From Diphasiastrum complanatum (Eukaryota > Streptophyta > Lycopodiopsida > Lycopodiales > Lycopodiaceae): a stretch of 64,000 bases of DNA. Under the pieces are notes generated by a model, which worked only from the letters and a program-made list of their open reading frames with translations, was not told the DNA's origin and ran no database searches. A program made the translations under genes and the position numbers. Below are positions 1 to 11,690 of the stretch, piece after piece. Positions within the stretch are counted from its first letter, which is position 1; every line of letters begins with the position of its first letter. The stretch is taken from NCBI GenBank assembly GCA_029204225.1, contig CM055099.1, positions 57,919,982-57,983,981 on the forward strand. Reading direction: 5' to 3'.

Positions 1-1800
1 TCAATCCTAAAACTATGAACCGAATTCGTAGATGGCCTGTTAGAATATAAAATTTTTATTGTTACCTCCAATGGTTATGGCCTAGAGAATCGATAATTAT
101 TCTCACCCATTGATCAACATATAAATTTTTCTTATGGTTATCCCAAACAAGATCTAATTATTTTTCATGTCGTATTGGAAAAGTAGCCAATGATGTTAAG
201 GCCTATTACGAATCACAAGCTCCCCTCACATGCAAAACAATCCAAGGCTAATTTTAAACCCACAAAGGCTTACTTGGATAACATAAAAGGAAAACCCATG
301 GAGAGTCTCTCAACTAAGCAAAAGCCCAGAAAACTTTTGAGGCAATCAACCCTCTTCCAATCTCAAACCCTAAAAAATTCAAAAGATGAAGAGTTGAAAA
401 ACCCCTAACTGCCGCCACCCATTCTGGAGAGAAGGCCTCTCAGCAGCGGCCCTCATCGAGAGAACCCAAATGCACACTCCTTGCAGATTCACACGCCTTC
501 CCCTATTGATTGATCGGCTGCCTATTGCGCTTCTGGCCCAGGCTCTCAACAAGTTACCTTGCCTACACGCTCTCATGGAAAACAGACAGAGGATACCCAA
601 ATTACTCTGCTGAATATCAGAGTTTCAGAGGCACCCAGGTTCTAATATCGGAGAGCGCGAGTTTAATACCAATGAAGATCCAACCGAAGAGGAGTAGCAA
701 ACAGTAGTTTCAGGCAACCAAATCTTATCAAATTCAGGTTTTCTGGGAGACATGTCTCAGCAATTGAGTTCTGTCTCTGAACAACTGACTGAGTAGCGAC
801 ATTAATCAACACAACACAACTGTTTTCTATCTGCCACAAGAATCTAGCAGATCAACTACTGAGAAGTTGACTGTTGGGTATCAATTTGGTTTCTGAAGGC
901 TTTAACCAATTAAGAGATCAAAAATGAATTTGGAACATGGTTACATGCATTTTGCCATGGGGGTTACTTCAATCACGATCCTACTCCAAGCTTTTTCCAT
1001 TTTGCAAAAATATCAGTTCCACAACAAAGACAACGCACCTCAAACGGAGGAAGGTTTTCCAGGGGTTTTTCTATTTGCAAGTCTCTTAATCCCAAACATT
1101 GATTATTCCTATGTTCACCTACAGAATAGTACAGATTATACTACAACTTCATGCAGTAAAAATCTCCAACTGGTAGGCTTGCATGAACATAAAAAATTGT
1201 GCTTGGTTGACCTTATATAACCCAGGAATTGGATTAAACTCCCCTTATTACAGCTTATCATCAGCAATCACAAAAAGGATAGAACACAACAATTTGCACA
1301 CTATGTTAATACGTAGCAGTTTTATGGAGGATTGATTTAGTGAAACTAATTTTCATGTCCTCTGCTTGCACACATCAAAATAACAACATGATGTCGACTT
1401 TCAAAGTCATCAACTATGAATCTGATCTATTATTAACAATAAAGACATTGCATGTTATAATCCTCACGTGTATGTGGCCCTTCTTAAAGCTGCTACTATG
1501 ATTGCTAAAAATTAGACAATCATGTAAAGAAAACCTTCTACATCCCTTGAAAGCTTTCTCAAGAAACCTGGATATCACTAATGAATTCACACAAATTCTC
1601 ACCACCTCATCAAAGTCAAGCAAGTAGAATAGCACTCTACCTATTTCGAAAAGTATGCTTCCTTATCTAGAATTTGTGAATCCAACTCCATAATTCCCTT
1701 GAGAAAATAGCACTCCATCCGGGATGTAAATCCAAGAGCCTCAAACTTCCAAATCGATGTAGGCTTGTCTCCATCTTATCCAAGATTGCATCTTAGTCGT
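1..1800. other. Anonymous leader or internal region of an LTR element, no gene
   Basis: No reading frame here resembles a known protein. Because a minus-strand primer site and LTR end lie just to the right (1801-1814), this stretch is most simply the start of the internal region of a minus-strand LTR retrotransposon whose coding part lies outside the window. That is inference from position only. Confidence 0.35.
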
Positions 1801-1812
1801 GCTCTGATACCA
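1801..1812 (-). promoter_or_regulatory. Retrotransposon primer-binding site
   Basis: On the minus strand the sequence is TGGTATCAGAGC, the standard plant primer site complementary to the 3' end of initiator methionine tRNA. It lies one base inside the LTR end at 1814. Confidence 0.8.
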
Positions 1813-1813
1813 A

Positions 1814-2457
1814 TGTAAAGACCCTAAAGGATTGCCCCTAAGATGAGGATACGAGAACACAATAAGAGAGACTATGGAGCCAAACCGCCCAACGAATCCT
1901 AGATCAAACCTGGATCTAGCCCCCAAGCCATGCCATGTGAAGCAAGAGGAGAAGAGAGAAACTGGTAACCTAAACCCAATATGTCGACGGGAGAATCCCT
2001 ACCTCATTATATAGAGAGTAGAGTCATGTGCATGAAACCATGCAATCCCCATGCAGGTCAACTATAATTAGAGCACATCTTTTCATGCAGTCCTCCTGCC
2101 TATATCTGTCATGCCCATGACTGGTCTCGGTTAGTGTGTCCACGCTAGACCGGTAGACCAACAACCCGTAAGTTAATTGTGACTATAAGGAAATTGGGGC
2201 CCTTATGTGTACATGGTCATAATTAATGGTTGTAGGCCTAAACACATGGTGCAGTTGGTATGGGTCTGTCAGTGAGTCATTAGGGAACTAAATGACGTGG
2301 CCCAGATAGGCTGCAGAGGTGTCCAGTGAAGTGTCACAATGTACTACTAGTGGTGCATGGGCTTTGGAGGGCATAAGTATAAGTGTTGGGCTCTCACTAG
2401 TGTATGCTTGATTTTGTGATTGGTAGCTACATGCTGCTGGTGTGACTCCTCTTTCCA
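1814..2457 (-). repeat. 5' LTR of an unclassified LTR retrotransposon (minus strand)
   Basis: The right boundary is set by the adjacent primer site, and read on the plus strand the LTR begins TGTAAAGACCC. The left boundary in element orientation is taken where the neighbouring gypsy LTR starts (2458), and the sequence there ends in CA. A TATA box (TATATAA on the minus strand, about 2007-2014) sits where a U3/R promoter should be. No second copy of this LTR is in the window. Confidence 0.55.
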
Positions 2458-3351
2458 TGACCGCGTCTCAAAAGGCGCTGGGACTTGAGCAGTTTCCCCA
2501 ACACGTGCTTAAGTCTAACATTCATCCATCATGCATTTACGTAAAAGCCAACTCAGAAACGTAACAAGCTTAACCATTCAGACTTAAGAAAACTAGAATC
2601 CCAACCAACCCGAAAGCCAACTCAGAATCCGTCCCCAAAAGGTAACCAAAGGCAAAGACAAGCCAAACATGAAACCCAAGGCATAGTGGTCGCCAAACTG
2701 ACCAATTGGCATAACGACAAGCCCCATGTCGATGACAGGGACCCTTAGGCGCCAGCGACGCAAAAAGGTTGTAGTAAGGGTCCTTCCACTTGGACCAGTT
2801 CCGGAGGCGAAACCGAAATGGTAATCATGCCCAAGGATCAACTTTATTAGATTTGGAAGAGGTTACATTCTCGGGGCCACCAACACATGCTGGGCATTGT
2901 GTCTGGCTCATGCTGGTAGAGGGAGTTGAGACCTGGCGACTGGATTCCTGGCGCTGGTTGAGCTGCCCAAGTTTTAATCTGCTGGACTCCGCCTATAGTT
3001 CTGCTATGATTCGGCGCACCCCCTCTGTTCTGAAATATAGTGCTTTCTGGTAAAGCACGTTTTTTAGGACTTAGTTTTTATTTTGCTGATTAAGCCTGGC
3101 AAGCCTGGCAGAATTAGTCTGGCTCCCGGACATGGGTCCCGAGAGCCGTCCCGGCGGCAGAATCAACTTGCTTCCTGACTAGGCCATGACTCGAGCTCCA
3201 GAGCTAGCTCATGACTTGTGACTACTTGACTAGCTCACCACAGGTCGGAGGCTCAGTCCTTGATGTTCTAACTTGTTCTGGGACCTTAGGGAGTGTCACC
3301 TCTTAGAGTCCTACAGGGCACACTGGGTGCACCTGAGTTAGCTTTACAACA
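2458..3351 (-). repeat. 3' LTR of the gypsy element
   Basis: It matches 6845-7651 over most of its length. On the minus strand it starts TGTTGTAAAGC directly after the polypurine tract. Those first bases are shared with the non-autonomous elements at 22.6-30.5 and 42.9-47.6 kb. Confidence 0.85.
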
Positions 3352-3363
3352 TCCTCCCCTCGT
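3352..3363 (-). other. Polypurine tract of the gypsy element
   Basis: The minus strand reads ACGAGGGGAGGA immediately before the LTR start TGTTGTAAAGC, the position expected for plus-strand DNA priming. Confidence 0.75.
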
Positions 3364-3592
3364 TTGAAAAAGCTGATGTCCTCATCAGGGCCAAACTAGA
3401 CCTAGGACGTATGGCACGAGCTTAATTCACCGGCCTTAACAACTTTGAATTAAAAAATACATTGGCAATAGCACATGAAAAGTGTAGATAAAGTTCACTT
3501 ACGTAAAACCTGTGTAAAGCTGCAAGTGATTTATTGACAAACTTAAGAAAGATACTTGGAAGTTCCTTGAACTTCAGAATGGCCATGAATGT

Positions 3593-6157
3593 CTATGTAG
3601 GAGGCATGTCGTGGTATTTGAAGACACATTTGAAAAATAACCTTGCCACTTCTTCAACTGTCACTGAAATTTTAGTTGGTACCAGATGAACTTGCTTTGA
3701 AAAGCGGTCAACCACCACATAAATTGAGTCGAAGCGTTGGCACCGTGGTAGTTGAACAATAAAATCCATGTTCACCGAATCCCATGGGTATGCTGGTATT
3801 GGTAATGGTTGGAGTAGTCTTGTTGGAGCTAGCGGTTCCACCTTCACTTGTTGACATGTCGGGCATGTTTGCACATAGGATTCAACGTCTGCCCACATAC
3901 TTGGCCAATAGAAGCCTCTTTTGAGAAGTTCATACATGCGATTCACCCCTGGATGTCCAGCGGCTAGTACGTCATGATGTTCTCGCAAGACTTTCTTCCT
4001 CAGGTTGATGTTGTCTGGGACATATACTCTGCGTTGTTTATAAACAACCATTTGATCTTTCCAAGTGAAATGTTTATGAGGCTTTCCCAGCTGGAATTCG
4101 ATCATTAAGTCCTTTACCAATGCATCTGCACCATAATTCTCCCTGATTTCTAGGAGTAGGCCAGTCACCTGAGTTGTCACTGTTGCCATCAAGTGTTCCT
4201 ATCTACTTAGTGCATCCGCCACCACATTGTTCTTTCCCGCCGTGTGTACAATGTCTATATTGAATTTTGAGAGAAAGTTTTTCCATCGCATTTGCTTTGG
4301 CGTGAGCATACCTTGGGATGAGAAGTACTTGAGTGATACATTATCAGTGAACGCCTTAAAGGGTTTTCCTGCCACATAATGTCTCCAATGCTCCACTGCT
4401 TGAACTACTGCGACCATTTCTTTTTCATGAGTTGGTCATCGTCGCTCTACGTCACTCAATTTCTTTGAAAAATATGCAACAGGTTTTCCGTCTTGCATCA
4501 GCACGGCCCCAATAGCAAAGTTCGACGCATCTGTATGTATTTCAAAAGGTTTGCTAAAGTCCGGTAAGGCAAGGATGGGTTCTTGAGTGATCTGTCATTT
4601 CAGTTCTTGGAACGCTGCTTCACATTCCGGTGTCCATGTCATCTTCAGATGAGTCTTGGTCTGCTCCAACAGTGGTGCCACAATTTTGCTAAATGCCTCA
4701 ATGAATCCCTTGTAAAAGCTACATAAGCCCACAAAGGATTTGATGCCGTGAACAGTTTTAGGAGCCAACCAATCCAAGATAGTCTTGATCTTCTTAGGAT
4801 CCATCCGAATTTGTCTGTAGCCTATAACATGTCCAAGGAAATCAACTTCCTCTACCACAAATTCACATTTTTCTCTTTTCGCGAACAAGTTGTTCTTCCT
4901 CAGTCGTTGGAGGACAGTCCTTAAATGTTTAATGTGATCTTTGAGGCTACGACTAAACACCAAGATGTCGTCGATGTACACAATGACAAATTCATCTAAG
5001 CAGTCTTGAAAAATGTTGTTCATCAACGTGAAAAAAGTGGCTGGTGCGTTTGTTAGACCGAACGGCATCACCCTGAATTCGTGGCTCCCATACCGTGTTC
5101 GAAAAGCCGTTTTGTGTTCATCGCCTTTAGCTATTCGAATTTGGTGATATCCAGATCTAAGATCTATTTGGCTAAAATATCTGGCATGTTTGAGCTGGTC
5201 GAACAGGTCATCAATTCTAGGCATGGGATACTTGTTCTTGATGGTACCTTTGTTGAGCATGCAGTAATCCACACACATCCGTAGTGTCTTGTCCGTCTTT
5301 TCCACGAATAATACTGGGGCTCCAAAAGGCGAAGCACTGGGTCTAATGAATCCTTTGTCTATCAATTCACCAAGTTGTCATTTCAGTTCCACCAACTCTT
5401 CTTGGGACATCCTATAGGGTGCTCGTGAAGTTGGTTCTGTTCCTGGTACCAACTCAATCTTATGGTCCACTGGTCTTCGAGGAGGTAACTTAGCTGGAAG
5501 TTCTTCTGGAAACACATCGCTAAATTCCTCTAGCAAATCTGCCACCTCCTTTGGCAAGGTTTTTTGTTGTGCCTTTTTTCCTTTTGGAACCTCTCTGTAG
5601 ATACAAAGAAAGCACTTTGACCTTTTCCCTTTCGCCATGCTTTTAATCACAGATGCAGCAACCAGATTTTGTTCAATATCGGTGCCCTTTGCATTCCCTC
5701 CAAGCAGGGCTTTCATCATACAGATCTGTCCCTTGTAATCCAAGAGAACCAAGTTTGAGCTCCTACCCAAAACTGCAATGCAATGTTCATTTAGCCAGGG
5801 AAGGCCCAAAATTACATCGAAGGCATCCATCTCTAAAATCAAAAAGCTAAGTTTAGCCTTCCATCTCCCAATTTGCACCGGGATGTTCAATGTTGCTTTG
5901 TCTGCGTCCAGTGCTCTCTTTGCTGTTTCTACCTTGAGCGTTGATGTTACATTTTTGGTCGGCAAGCTGAACTGTTCCACTACGCTCCTTGAAATATAGT
6001 TATGTGAAGCTCCGGAGTCGATCATGAAATTTGACTTCCTCCCCGCGATCTTTCCGGATAGGAATAATAATCTTGAACCAATCTTGGAGGTTGCCCCATG
6101 GAAGCTCCTTTCCATACTTGTATGTCGTCCACCCACAAATGTAAATTCCTCCTTCAA
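3593..6157 (-). pseudogene. Broken Ty3/gypsy pol polyprotein (protease-RT-RNase H-integrase)
   Basis: All four segments lie in one reading frame. Segment 6157-5378 carries the aspartic protease motif DSGAS (about residues 47-51) and the VILGLPWL motif. Segment 5365-4595 is reverse transcriptase with YIDD at about residues 130-133. Segment 4590-4199 is RNase H, with the motifs FTDN and ending VVADALSR. Segment 4192-3593 is the integrase zinc finger (HH...CPTC) and the first catalytic Asp (MDFI), ending at KYHDMPPT where the rest of the core is deleted. In-frame stops interrupt it near 5375, 4595, 4436 and 4199. Two of these (K-stop-Q) fit CGA to TGA changes, as expected from cytosine deamination. 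It would have encoded the replication enzymes of a gypsy element and is clearly non-functional. Confidence 0.92.
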
Positions 6158-6829
6158 CTCCCAACTAGATCAGATCACCTGGAAGAAGTTAAGCAACCAG
6201 GGGTTATTCAGGTCCAAACAAGCACACCACAAATGAACATACCAACCAAAGCAAACACAGAGGATCCCTCTCAAGCCACATTCCCCTTGAGATCGGACAT
6301 AGGACCTTTGCCTAGCCGCGCCCACTCAAATCGATCACAGAATCAGCCCACATAGGACACCCCTCCAACTATCCGTGCTTTCACCACTAAGCAACACATT
6401 GCCTCAGTCATGCCCCACCACTTTTTGGTCGATAGCCCTTATAGCTAAACGATCGGCAGCTATCCCGCACCGGCAGCTAACCACCCGTGCTTTACACCCA
6501 AATTCGAGCAGCATCTCTGTATCAATGGTTAACCCGTACAGTTCGAATATGTCACCCCGCACCCCACAAGGCACAGACCGTGCTTTCACCAACCTAATTG
6601 CAGCACATTGTCTCATCTGTCCTACGTGCAGACGGTGCCAGGCCCGAACCGCGGGAACTAACCATGCTTACACCTCAAGGGCAGCACCTTGCCTCATCAA
6701 GTCCCCCATTCTGCTGACCACCCCGACCGTGGACGCACCCGTGCTTACACTGTGGGCAGCACCTTGCGCAACGGTTGTCCTAACAAATCCCAAAACGTGG
6801 CCATCCCTGTGAGACTTGCGTAGCTGACC
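6158..6829 (-). other. Leader of the gypsy element; gag absent
   Basis: Between the primer site and the protease frame there are only about 670 bases and no gag-like frame or CCHC knuckle. It contains a block (about 6375-6480) also found as a tandem array in the non-autonomous intron element at 28.37-28.92 kb, recognisable by GATAGCCCTTATAGCTAAAC. Confidence 0.6.
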
Positions 6830-6842
6830 GGCTCTGATACCA
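6830..6842 (-). promoter_or_regulatory. Primer-binding site of the gypsy element
   Basis: The minus strand reads TGGTATCAGAGCC two bases after the LTR end, complementary to initiator methionine tRNA. Confidence 0.85.
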
Positions 6843-6844
6843 CA

Positions 6845-7651
6845 TGTTGCGCCGGTGCCTCAAAGGGCGCTGGGACTTGAGCGGTTTTCCCAACACGTGC
6901 TTAAGTCTAACATTCATCCATCATGCACTTACGTAAAAGCCAACTCAGAAACGTAACAAGCTTAACCATTCAAACTTAAGAAAACTGGAATCCCAACCAA
7001 TCCGAAAGCCAACTCAGAATCCGTCCCCAAAAGGTAACCAAAGGCAAAGACAAGTCACACATGAAACCCAAGGCATAGTGGTCGCCAAACTGACCAATTG
7101 GCATAGCGGCAAGCCCCATGTCGATGACAGAAACCCTTAGGCGCCAACGATGCAAAAAGGTTGTAGTAAGGGTCCTTCCACTTGGACCAGTCCCGGAGGC
7201 AAAACCGAAATGGTAATCATCCCCAAGGATCAACTTTATTAGATTTGGAAGAGGTTACATTCATACATAGACTGACCGGTCTCGGGGCCACCAACACGTG
7301 CTAGGCATTATGTCTAGCTCGTGCTGGTAGAGGGAGCTGAGACCTGGTGACTGGATTCCTGGCGCTGGTTGAGCTGCCCAAGTTTCTGTCTGCCGGACTC
7401 CCCCTATAGTTCTGCTGTGATTCGGCGCACCCCCTTTGTTCTGAAACATCTCCCGACAGCAGAATCAACTTGCTTCCTGACTAGGCCATGACTCAAGCTC
7501 CAGAGCTAGCTCATGACTTGTGACTACTTGATTGGCTCACCACAGGTCGGAGGCTCAGTCCTTGACGTTCTAACTTGCTCTGGGACCTTAGGGAGCAACT
7601 CCTTAGAGTCTTACAGGGCACGCTGGGTGCACCTGAGTCAGCTTTACAACA
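6845..7651 (-). repeat. 5' LTR of the gypsy element
   Basis: It begins TGTTGTAAAGC on the minus strand and ends GGCGCAACA beside the primer site. It is shorter than its partner because of the deletion described under the element. Confidence 0.85.
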
Positions 7652-8168
7652 GACTTGATGGTGGCTTTGGAGTTCACATCTCAGTGTATTCTTAAGGAGT
7701 GGCTTGGAACCATTCATAGGAGCAGCTTGGAGCTAGTTTGGGGGAATACAAGTGGGCACTACAGGGTAGATGCTCAGATCTTTGTGATCAGGATGGCATT
7801 GAGATACCTGGTAGGGATAGCACTGCAGGATGACATGGGATGATCATTAGGGGGCAGTTATTTCATATTGGACTTGAGTCATTGGCATCGACAGGACTTA
7901 CAAGTGGGATTCATGATGGAAGAGGATCTTATTTGTAGCAGCGGATCTATACGTGATAGGTGCTGGTACGACATGATATCATAGTTTGCACAGGCCATGG
8001 TCATGTATTTGATACTTTATCATTTGTGCTGGTTTGCATGAGTGTGTGTGGGCTTGCATGTTACCTTGTCACGGAAGTCTAGATCTGAGTCAGAGTTGTT
8101 TGTGGTTGTGCATTTGCTACGTTAGAAACAAAGTAGTCATTGTATGCTCATTGACTCGTCGTTATGTC
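7652..8168. other. No recognisable feature
   Basis: No frame or repeat in this stretch could be assigned. Confidence 0.4.
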
Positions 8169-8400
8169 TACTAGTTGTTTTTTTGGTCTGAAACGCAATT
8201 TTTGGCCTTCTGATGAAGTGAAACGGCCAAAAAAAACGATTTCGGACCCAAAAAACAAAAAACTAGCCTCCGGGATAATTTTTGTTTGTAAACTAATAAA
8301 AACAAATTGACTTATAAACACCTTTTTTGAGTTTCTGAGGTCAAATAGACTAAATCCATGGCGAAATGAAAATGTATCCCGAAGGCCAGTTTTGAAAAAA
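8169..8400. repeat. Nested imperfect foldback repeat
   Basis: Two inverted repeat pairs can be read. The first pairs TAGTTG...TTTTTGGCC (about 8169-8205) with GGCC...AAAAAACTA (about 8223-8263). The second pairs GCCTCCGGGATAATTTT (about 8264-8281) with AAAATGTATCCCGAAGGCC (about 8367-8386). This resembles a foldback or MITE-like element, but no terminal target duplication was found. Confidence 0.4.
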
Positions 8401-9220
8401 AATGATATCCATCTGAAAAAAATAAATTATTTGCTATGTGAAAGGCTAATGAAAGTGAGGTAGTCTTAGTTTGAATGTGAAGGAGGACACAAAAGTGGGT
8501 TGATTAAAATTCATAAGCAATTTTCAAGTTTGAAATGTACTTGGTTATTAAATGAGACCTGCAAGTCTATCTCCCACCTAGAGCCCTAGCTGTTGTCCTA
8601 TTGTTGGCTATTAGGTGTTGTGTGTAGCTATTGTTGGTTACTAGGTACTTTCAAGTGTATCTATGTAGCGTTAATGTAGGGTTAATGCTAGAGGTGTACT
8701 TTGTAGGCCCACACTTGATTTAATCTACACCATTGAATCTGCCATGTCATATGGACCATTCCTGCTCAATTGTCACACTTTTATTAGTACACGTGTCATC
8801 ATTAACACTAATCCAGATTAGTGAAGAGGCCCCTTTTGAGTTCAAAAAAGGCCTTAATGGGTAAGGGTATAGTCTTATGGTGGCAGTAAAATTTCCTCAA
8901 GTTGAGCCTCAATCGCTCATTTATGTCAACGTTATAGGTTTGTGCTTGTAAGTGCCTGATAGGATGTCAGCCTAGCTAGATGGAGGATGTAAATCTCATG
9001 GTAGTAGTGGAATTTCCTCAATTTCAGCCATGTCGCTCATGTGGTCCACTTGTGTTCAAGTCAGATTGGGGACATGATACTCTGTGAGTCAAACCTGGTG
9101 GTTTGTTGGAGTGCTTGAGTGTGAGTCAAGTACAGGGTAGCAGGGATATGCATAACATCTTTTGGACACTCCAAACATTGCTGTAGTTTGTATTTCTTTA
9201 CTCTTATCACATTTGAGCTT
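8401..9220. other. No recognisable feature
   Basis: An AT-rich stretch with no convincing reading frame, RNA gene or boundary motif. Confidence 0.4.
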
Positions 9221-9640
9221 AAGGGAGAGAGTTAGAAATCAGAGTTAATCTTATATACATTTTATGTAAGCTCTAAATGTAATACTGTAATAAATGTACA
9301 ATTAGTCAGTTTACTATTTTCAGTAGTGATCGGGACGTGACCCACTATCGTTATATCAGTCAGACCGTTGTCCCATAGACAGCTACTTGGGTTAGCTGGG
9401 TAGCCACACGTAGGGAAATTAGCCTATACAGTAGTGTAATTTTTACGGCATGCACTATACTCAGGGGCATGTCCTAAGTTTGTCAGTCTTTTAGCCCATG
9501 TTGGGCATATTAGTTAGACAAGTGCCTATTTCAGTGAGTTGACACTTGTTGAGCCCATGCATGTTGGGGCTTTTATTATATGTACAGTTTTCTCTTTATA
9601 ATCTATTGACTTTTGCTGTGCCATCTTTGAGAGCTTGTGA
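9221..9640 (+). repeat. Copia polypurine tract and degenerate 3' LTR
   Basis: AAGGGAGAGA (9221-9230) followed by GTTAGAAATC matches the polypurine tract and LTR start of the copia remnant at 58469-58480. The LTR's first base and right end are unclear, and the right limit is put where reverse transcriptase similarity starts. Confidence 0.45.
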
Positions 9641-9649
9641 GGAGTGGCC

Positions 9650-10490
9650 ATGGTTACTCTCTCATCTGCTCCTCTTCTTGCTTGGTCTAGGGACATTGGT
9701 CCTTTGACAAACGCAGGCCTGGATCCATTGGTGAGTGAGCTAATTTACAATTTATTAGATTGTATCTATCAAGAGCATTGTAAAGATACTTTTGTTGAGT
9801 AATATAGATCAATTGTCTTGCTCTGTCTCTATGGATCTGTATACCCAGACAGAATTGAGCTTTGCCTAGATCAGTCATGTCAAACTATGAAAACAACATC
9901 TGCTTAGAATCTTTAACCAAATTGGTATTGTTGCTAAAAAGCAACGTATCATCCACGTATAAGGTGATGATAATGAAGGATTGTTGCACCGACTTGGAAT
10001 AGACATTGCAATCAGCAGTGCTTGGTTTGATGAGGAATGTGTTGATCCTATGAAACCAAGCTCTGGCAGACTATTTCAAGCCGTAGAGTGCTTTATGGAG
10101 TTTACAGACATGATTCTTTATACCTTCCTAAACATATCCTTCGGGCTAAGTCATGTAGATGTCTTCTTGTATAACTCCATTCAGATAAGCTGTTTGCACA
10201 AGTTGATGTACTTCGAGGTTGGCAGCTACAGTATAAGATAGAAGGGCTCGGATCGACGAATGCTTGACTACTGGACTGAAAGTCTCACTGTAATTGACAT
10301 TGGAGATCTAAGTGAATCCTCGTGCTACCAGTCTTGCCTTCCTTCGATCAATTGCTCCATTGGCATTGTACTTGATCTTGAAGATCCATTTGCAATCAAT
10401 GATATTGCAGCCAATAGGAGCTTCGACTAGTGACCATGTCTGGTTCTTGATCAGAGATGAATACTCTCTGTCCATGGCTTCTCTCTAGAA
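9650..10490 (-). pseudogene. Copia reverse transcriptase remnant
   Basis: Reading the minus strand from about 10490 to 9650 gives one continuous copia reverse transcriptase frame. It runs from the N-terminal block (LIKNQTWSLVE, CKWIFKIKYNANG, RLVARGF) through LYGLK and the catalytic block LYVDD (YVDD type) to MTDLGKAQFCLGIQI and LSKDQCP. It is interrupted by in-frame stops, mostly TAG at positions where copia proteins usually carry Gln, such as before PEGYV and after ALYGLK. No RNase H follows, and the adjacent gag (10542-10992) runs on the opposite strand, so the element was rearranged. Confidence 0.85.
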
Positions 10491-10541
10491 ATCAGAGTCT
10501 GTTTTTCCTACATGGATTCCCAAGGGAAAGCCAGTCCTATC

Positions 10542-10992
10542 ATGGACAAGCTTGATGGAGCCAATTACCATCTATGAAAATTTAAGATGAAAATAGTGCT
10601 AATGGCTAAAAAACTGTATGATGTTGTTACAAGTGCATAAGGGAAACCTGAAGCAGACGACACAACAATTGCCAAATGGAAGCTGAAAGATGGCAAAGCT
10701 TTTGCACTGATCATCCTCAACATTTCGGATACTTAGGTCGGTCATGTATCCGAGGCCCAGACATCCAAGGAAGTCTGGGACATCTTGAGCACACTATACA
10801 AAGTGCAATATATAGCTTCCAAGCTATATCTCAAGAAGAAATTTCACTCCCTCAAGATGGCGAATAGTATTTCCCTGTAGAATCACATCAATCAATTCAA
10901 GAACCTGCTAAAGCAAATGGCCGCCGTCGGATCTGTCATAGACGATCAAGACATAGTGATGCAACTGCTTGTGAAAAATGCAAAAATAAGCT
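10542..10992 (+). pseudogene. Copia gag remnant (UBN2 type)
   Basis: The plus-strand frame from MDKLDGANYHL at 10542 shows the copia gag pattern: L-D-G-A-N-Y near the start, KEVWDILSTLY in the middle, and an HINQFKNLLKQM helix. Stops interrupt it after NYHL (a TGG to TGA change fits), after VVTSA, after NISDT and after NSISL. The capsid function is lost. It is head-to-head with the reverse transcriptase at 9650-10490, about 50 bases away. Confidence 0.75.
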
Positions 10993-11464
10993 TGGTAGAG
11001 GCCAAAAATCTTGTATATAGATAAACACACATGTGTGGAGCCTGTTCCCACGTGTGAAAATAGTGTACTTGTCATGTACCATAATCATATAGGTTGTACA
11101 TATGATTTAATTCAAGTTCTAGTGGCTAAAAAGGCCAAAAACTAGTTTTCTAGACATATGACACATGGCATCAGTCTATTGCTTGCATGAGCCACATCCT
11201 TTGGTTAGGTGTCACATCCCATGTGTAGAGGACATCTCACATGTGTGGAATAAGCTGAAGTAGACGAATTTTGATTTCTAGAAGATTTTCAAGTAGATCT
11301 CCATATAGAAGGAAAATGGACCAAAAGAAGAGGATTGGCATGCCGATACTATCTATCACATTTGAAATATCTTTCTCAAACTTTAAATAATCATCAGAAT
11401 CTAAATATGCTATAGGTTTGACATTAATCTAATGGAAGAAAAGAACAAGAAAAGCGATATGTAC

Positions 11465-11690
11465 GTATATTTCTTCGAATCATCTTACAATACGTGTCAA
11501 GCGGCAATGAATCAGAATGTGACACATGTCTCTTGTACATATTCACACGTGTATAATATTTTTATCGAATCATCCTATGACACATGTCAAGCGACAACGA
11601 ATCAGAATGTGACACATGCATCCTCCTGTACGGCTACACATGTGTGGACAATTTTTAGCAAATCATCGTACGACATGCAAGCAGTTGACC
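11465..11690. repeat. Tandem repeat, two full and one partial copies, unit about 96 bp
   Basis: Copies start near 11475, 11571 and 11667 and share AATCAGAATGTGACACATG. Each carries CACATGT or CACACGTGT-type palindromes. Similar CACATGTG motifs continue on both sides (11030-11250). Confidence 0.65.

Larger units (their letters stand above)
2458..7651 (-). mobile_element. Ty3/gypsy LTR retrotransposon, decayed and internally deleted
   Basis: Two similar LTRs (2458-3351 and 6845-7651) enclose a minus-strand internal region with a primer site at 6830-6842, a broken pol gene at 6157-3593 and a polypurine tract at 3352-3363. Gene order protease, reverse transcriptase, RNase H, integrase is diagnostic of Ty3/gypsy. 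Gag is missing, and integrase stops inside its catalytic core, so the element cannot move by itself. The 5-bp flanks (TTCCA left, GACTT right) do not match, so no target duplication is visible. The left LTR is longer (894 against 807 bp), mainly through a segment around 3055-3145 that the right LTR lacks. Confidence 0.9.

Noticed and set aside
2593-2841. Minus-strand frames MILGHDYHFGF (2593-2841) and its copy at 6976-7233 as a gene family
   Set aside because: Both lie inside the two LTRs of the gypsy element, so their similarity is LTR similarity.
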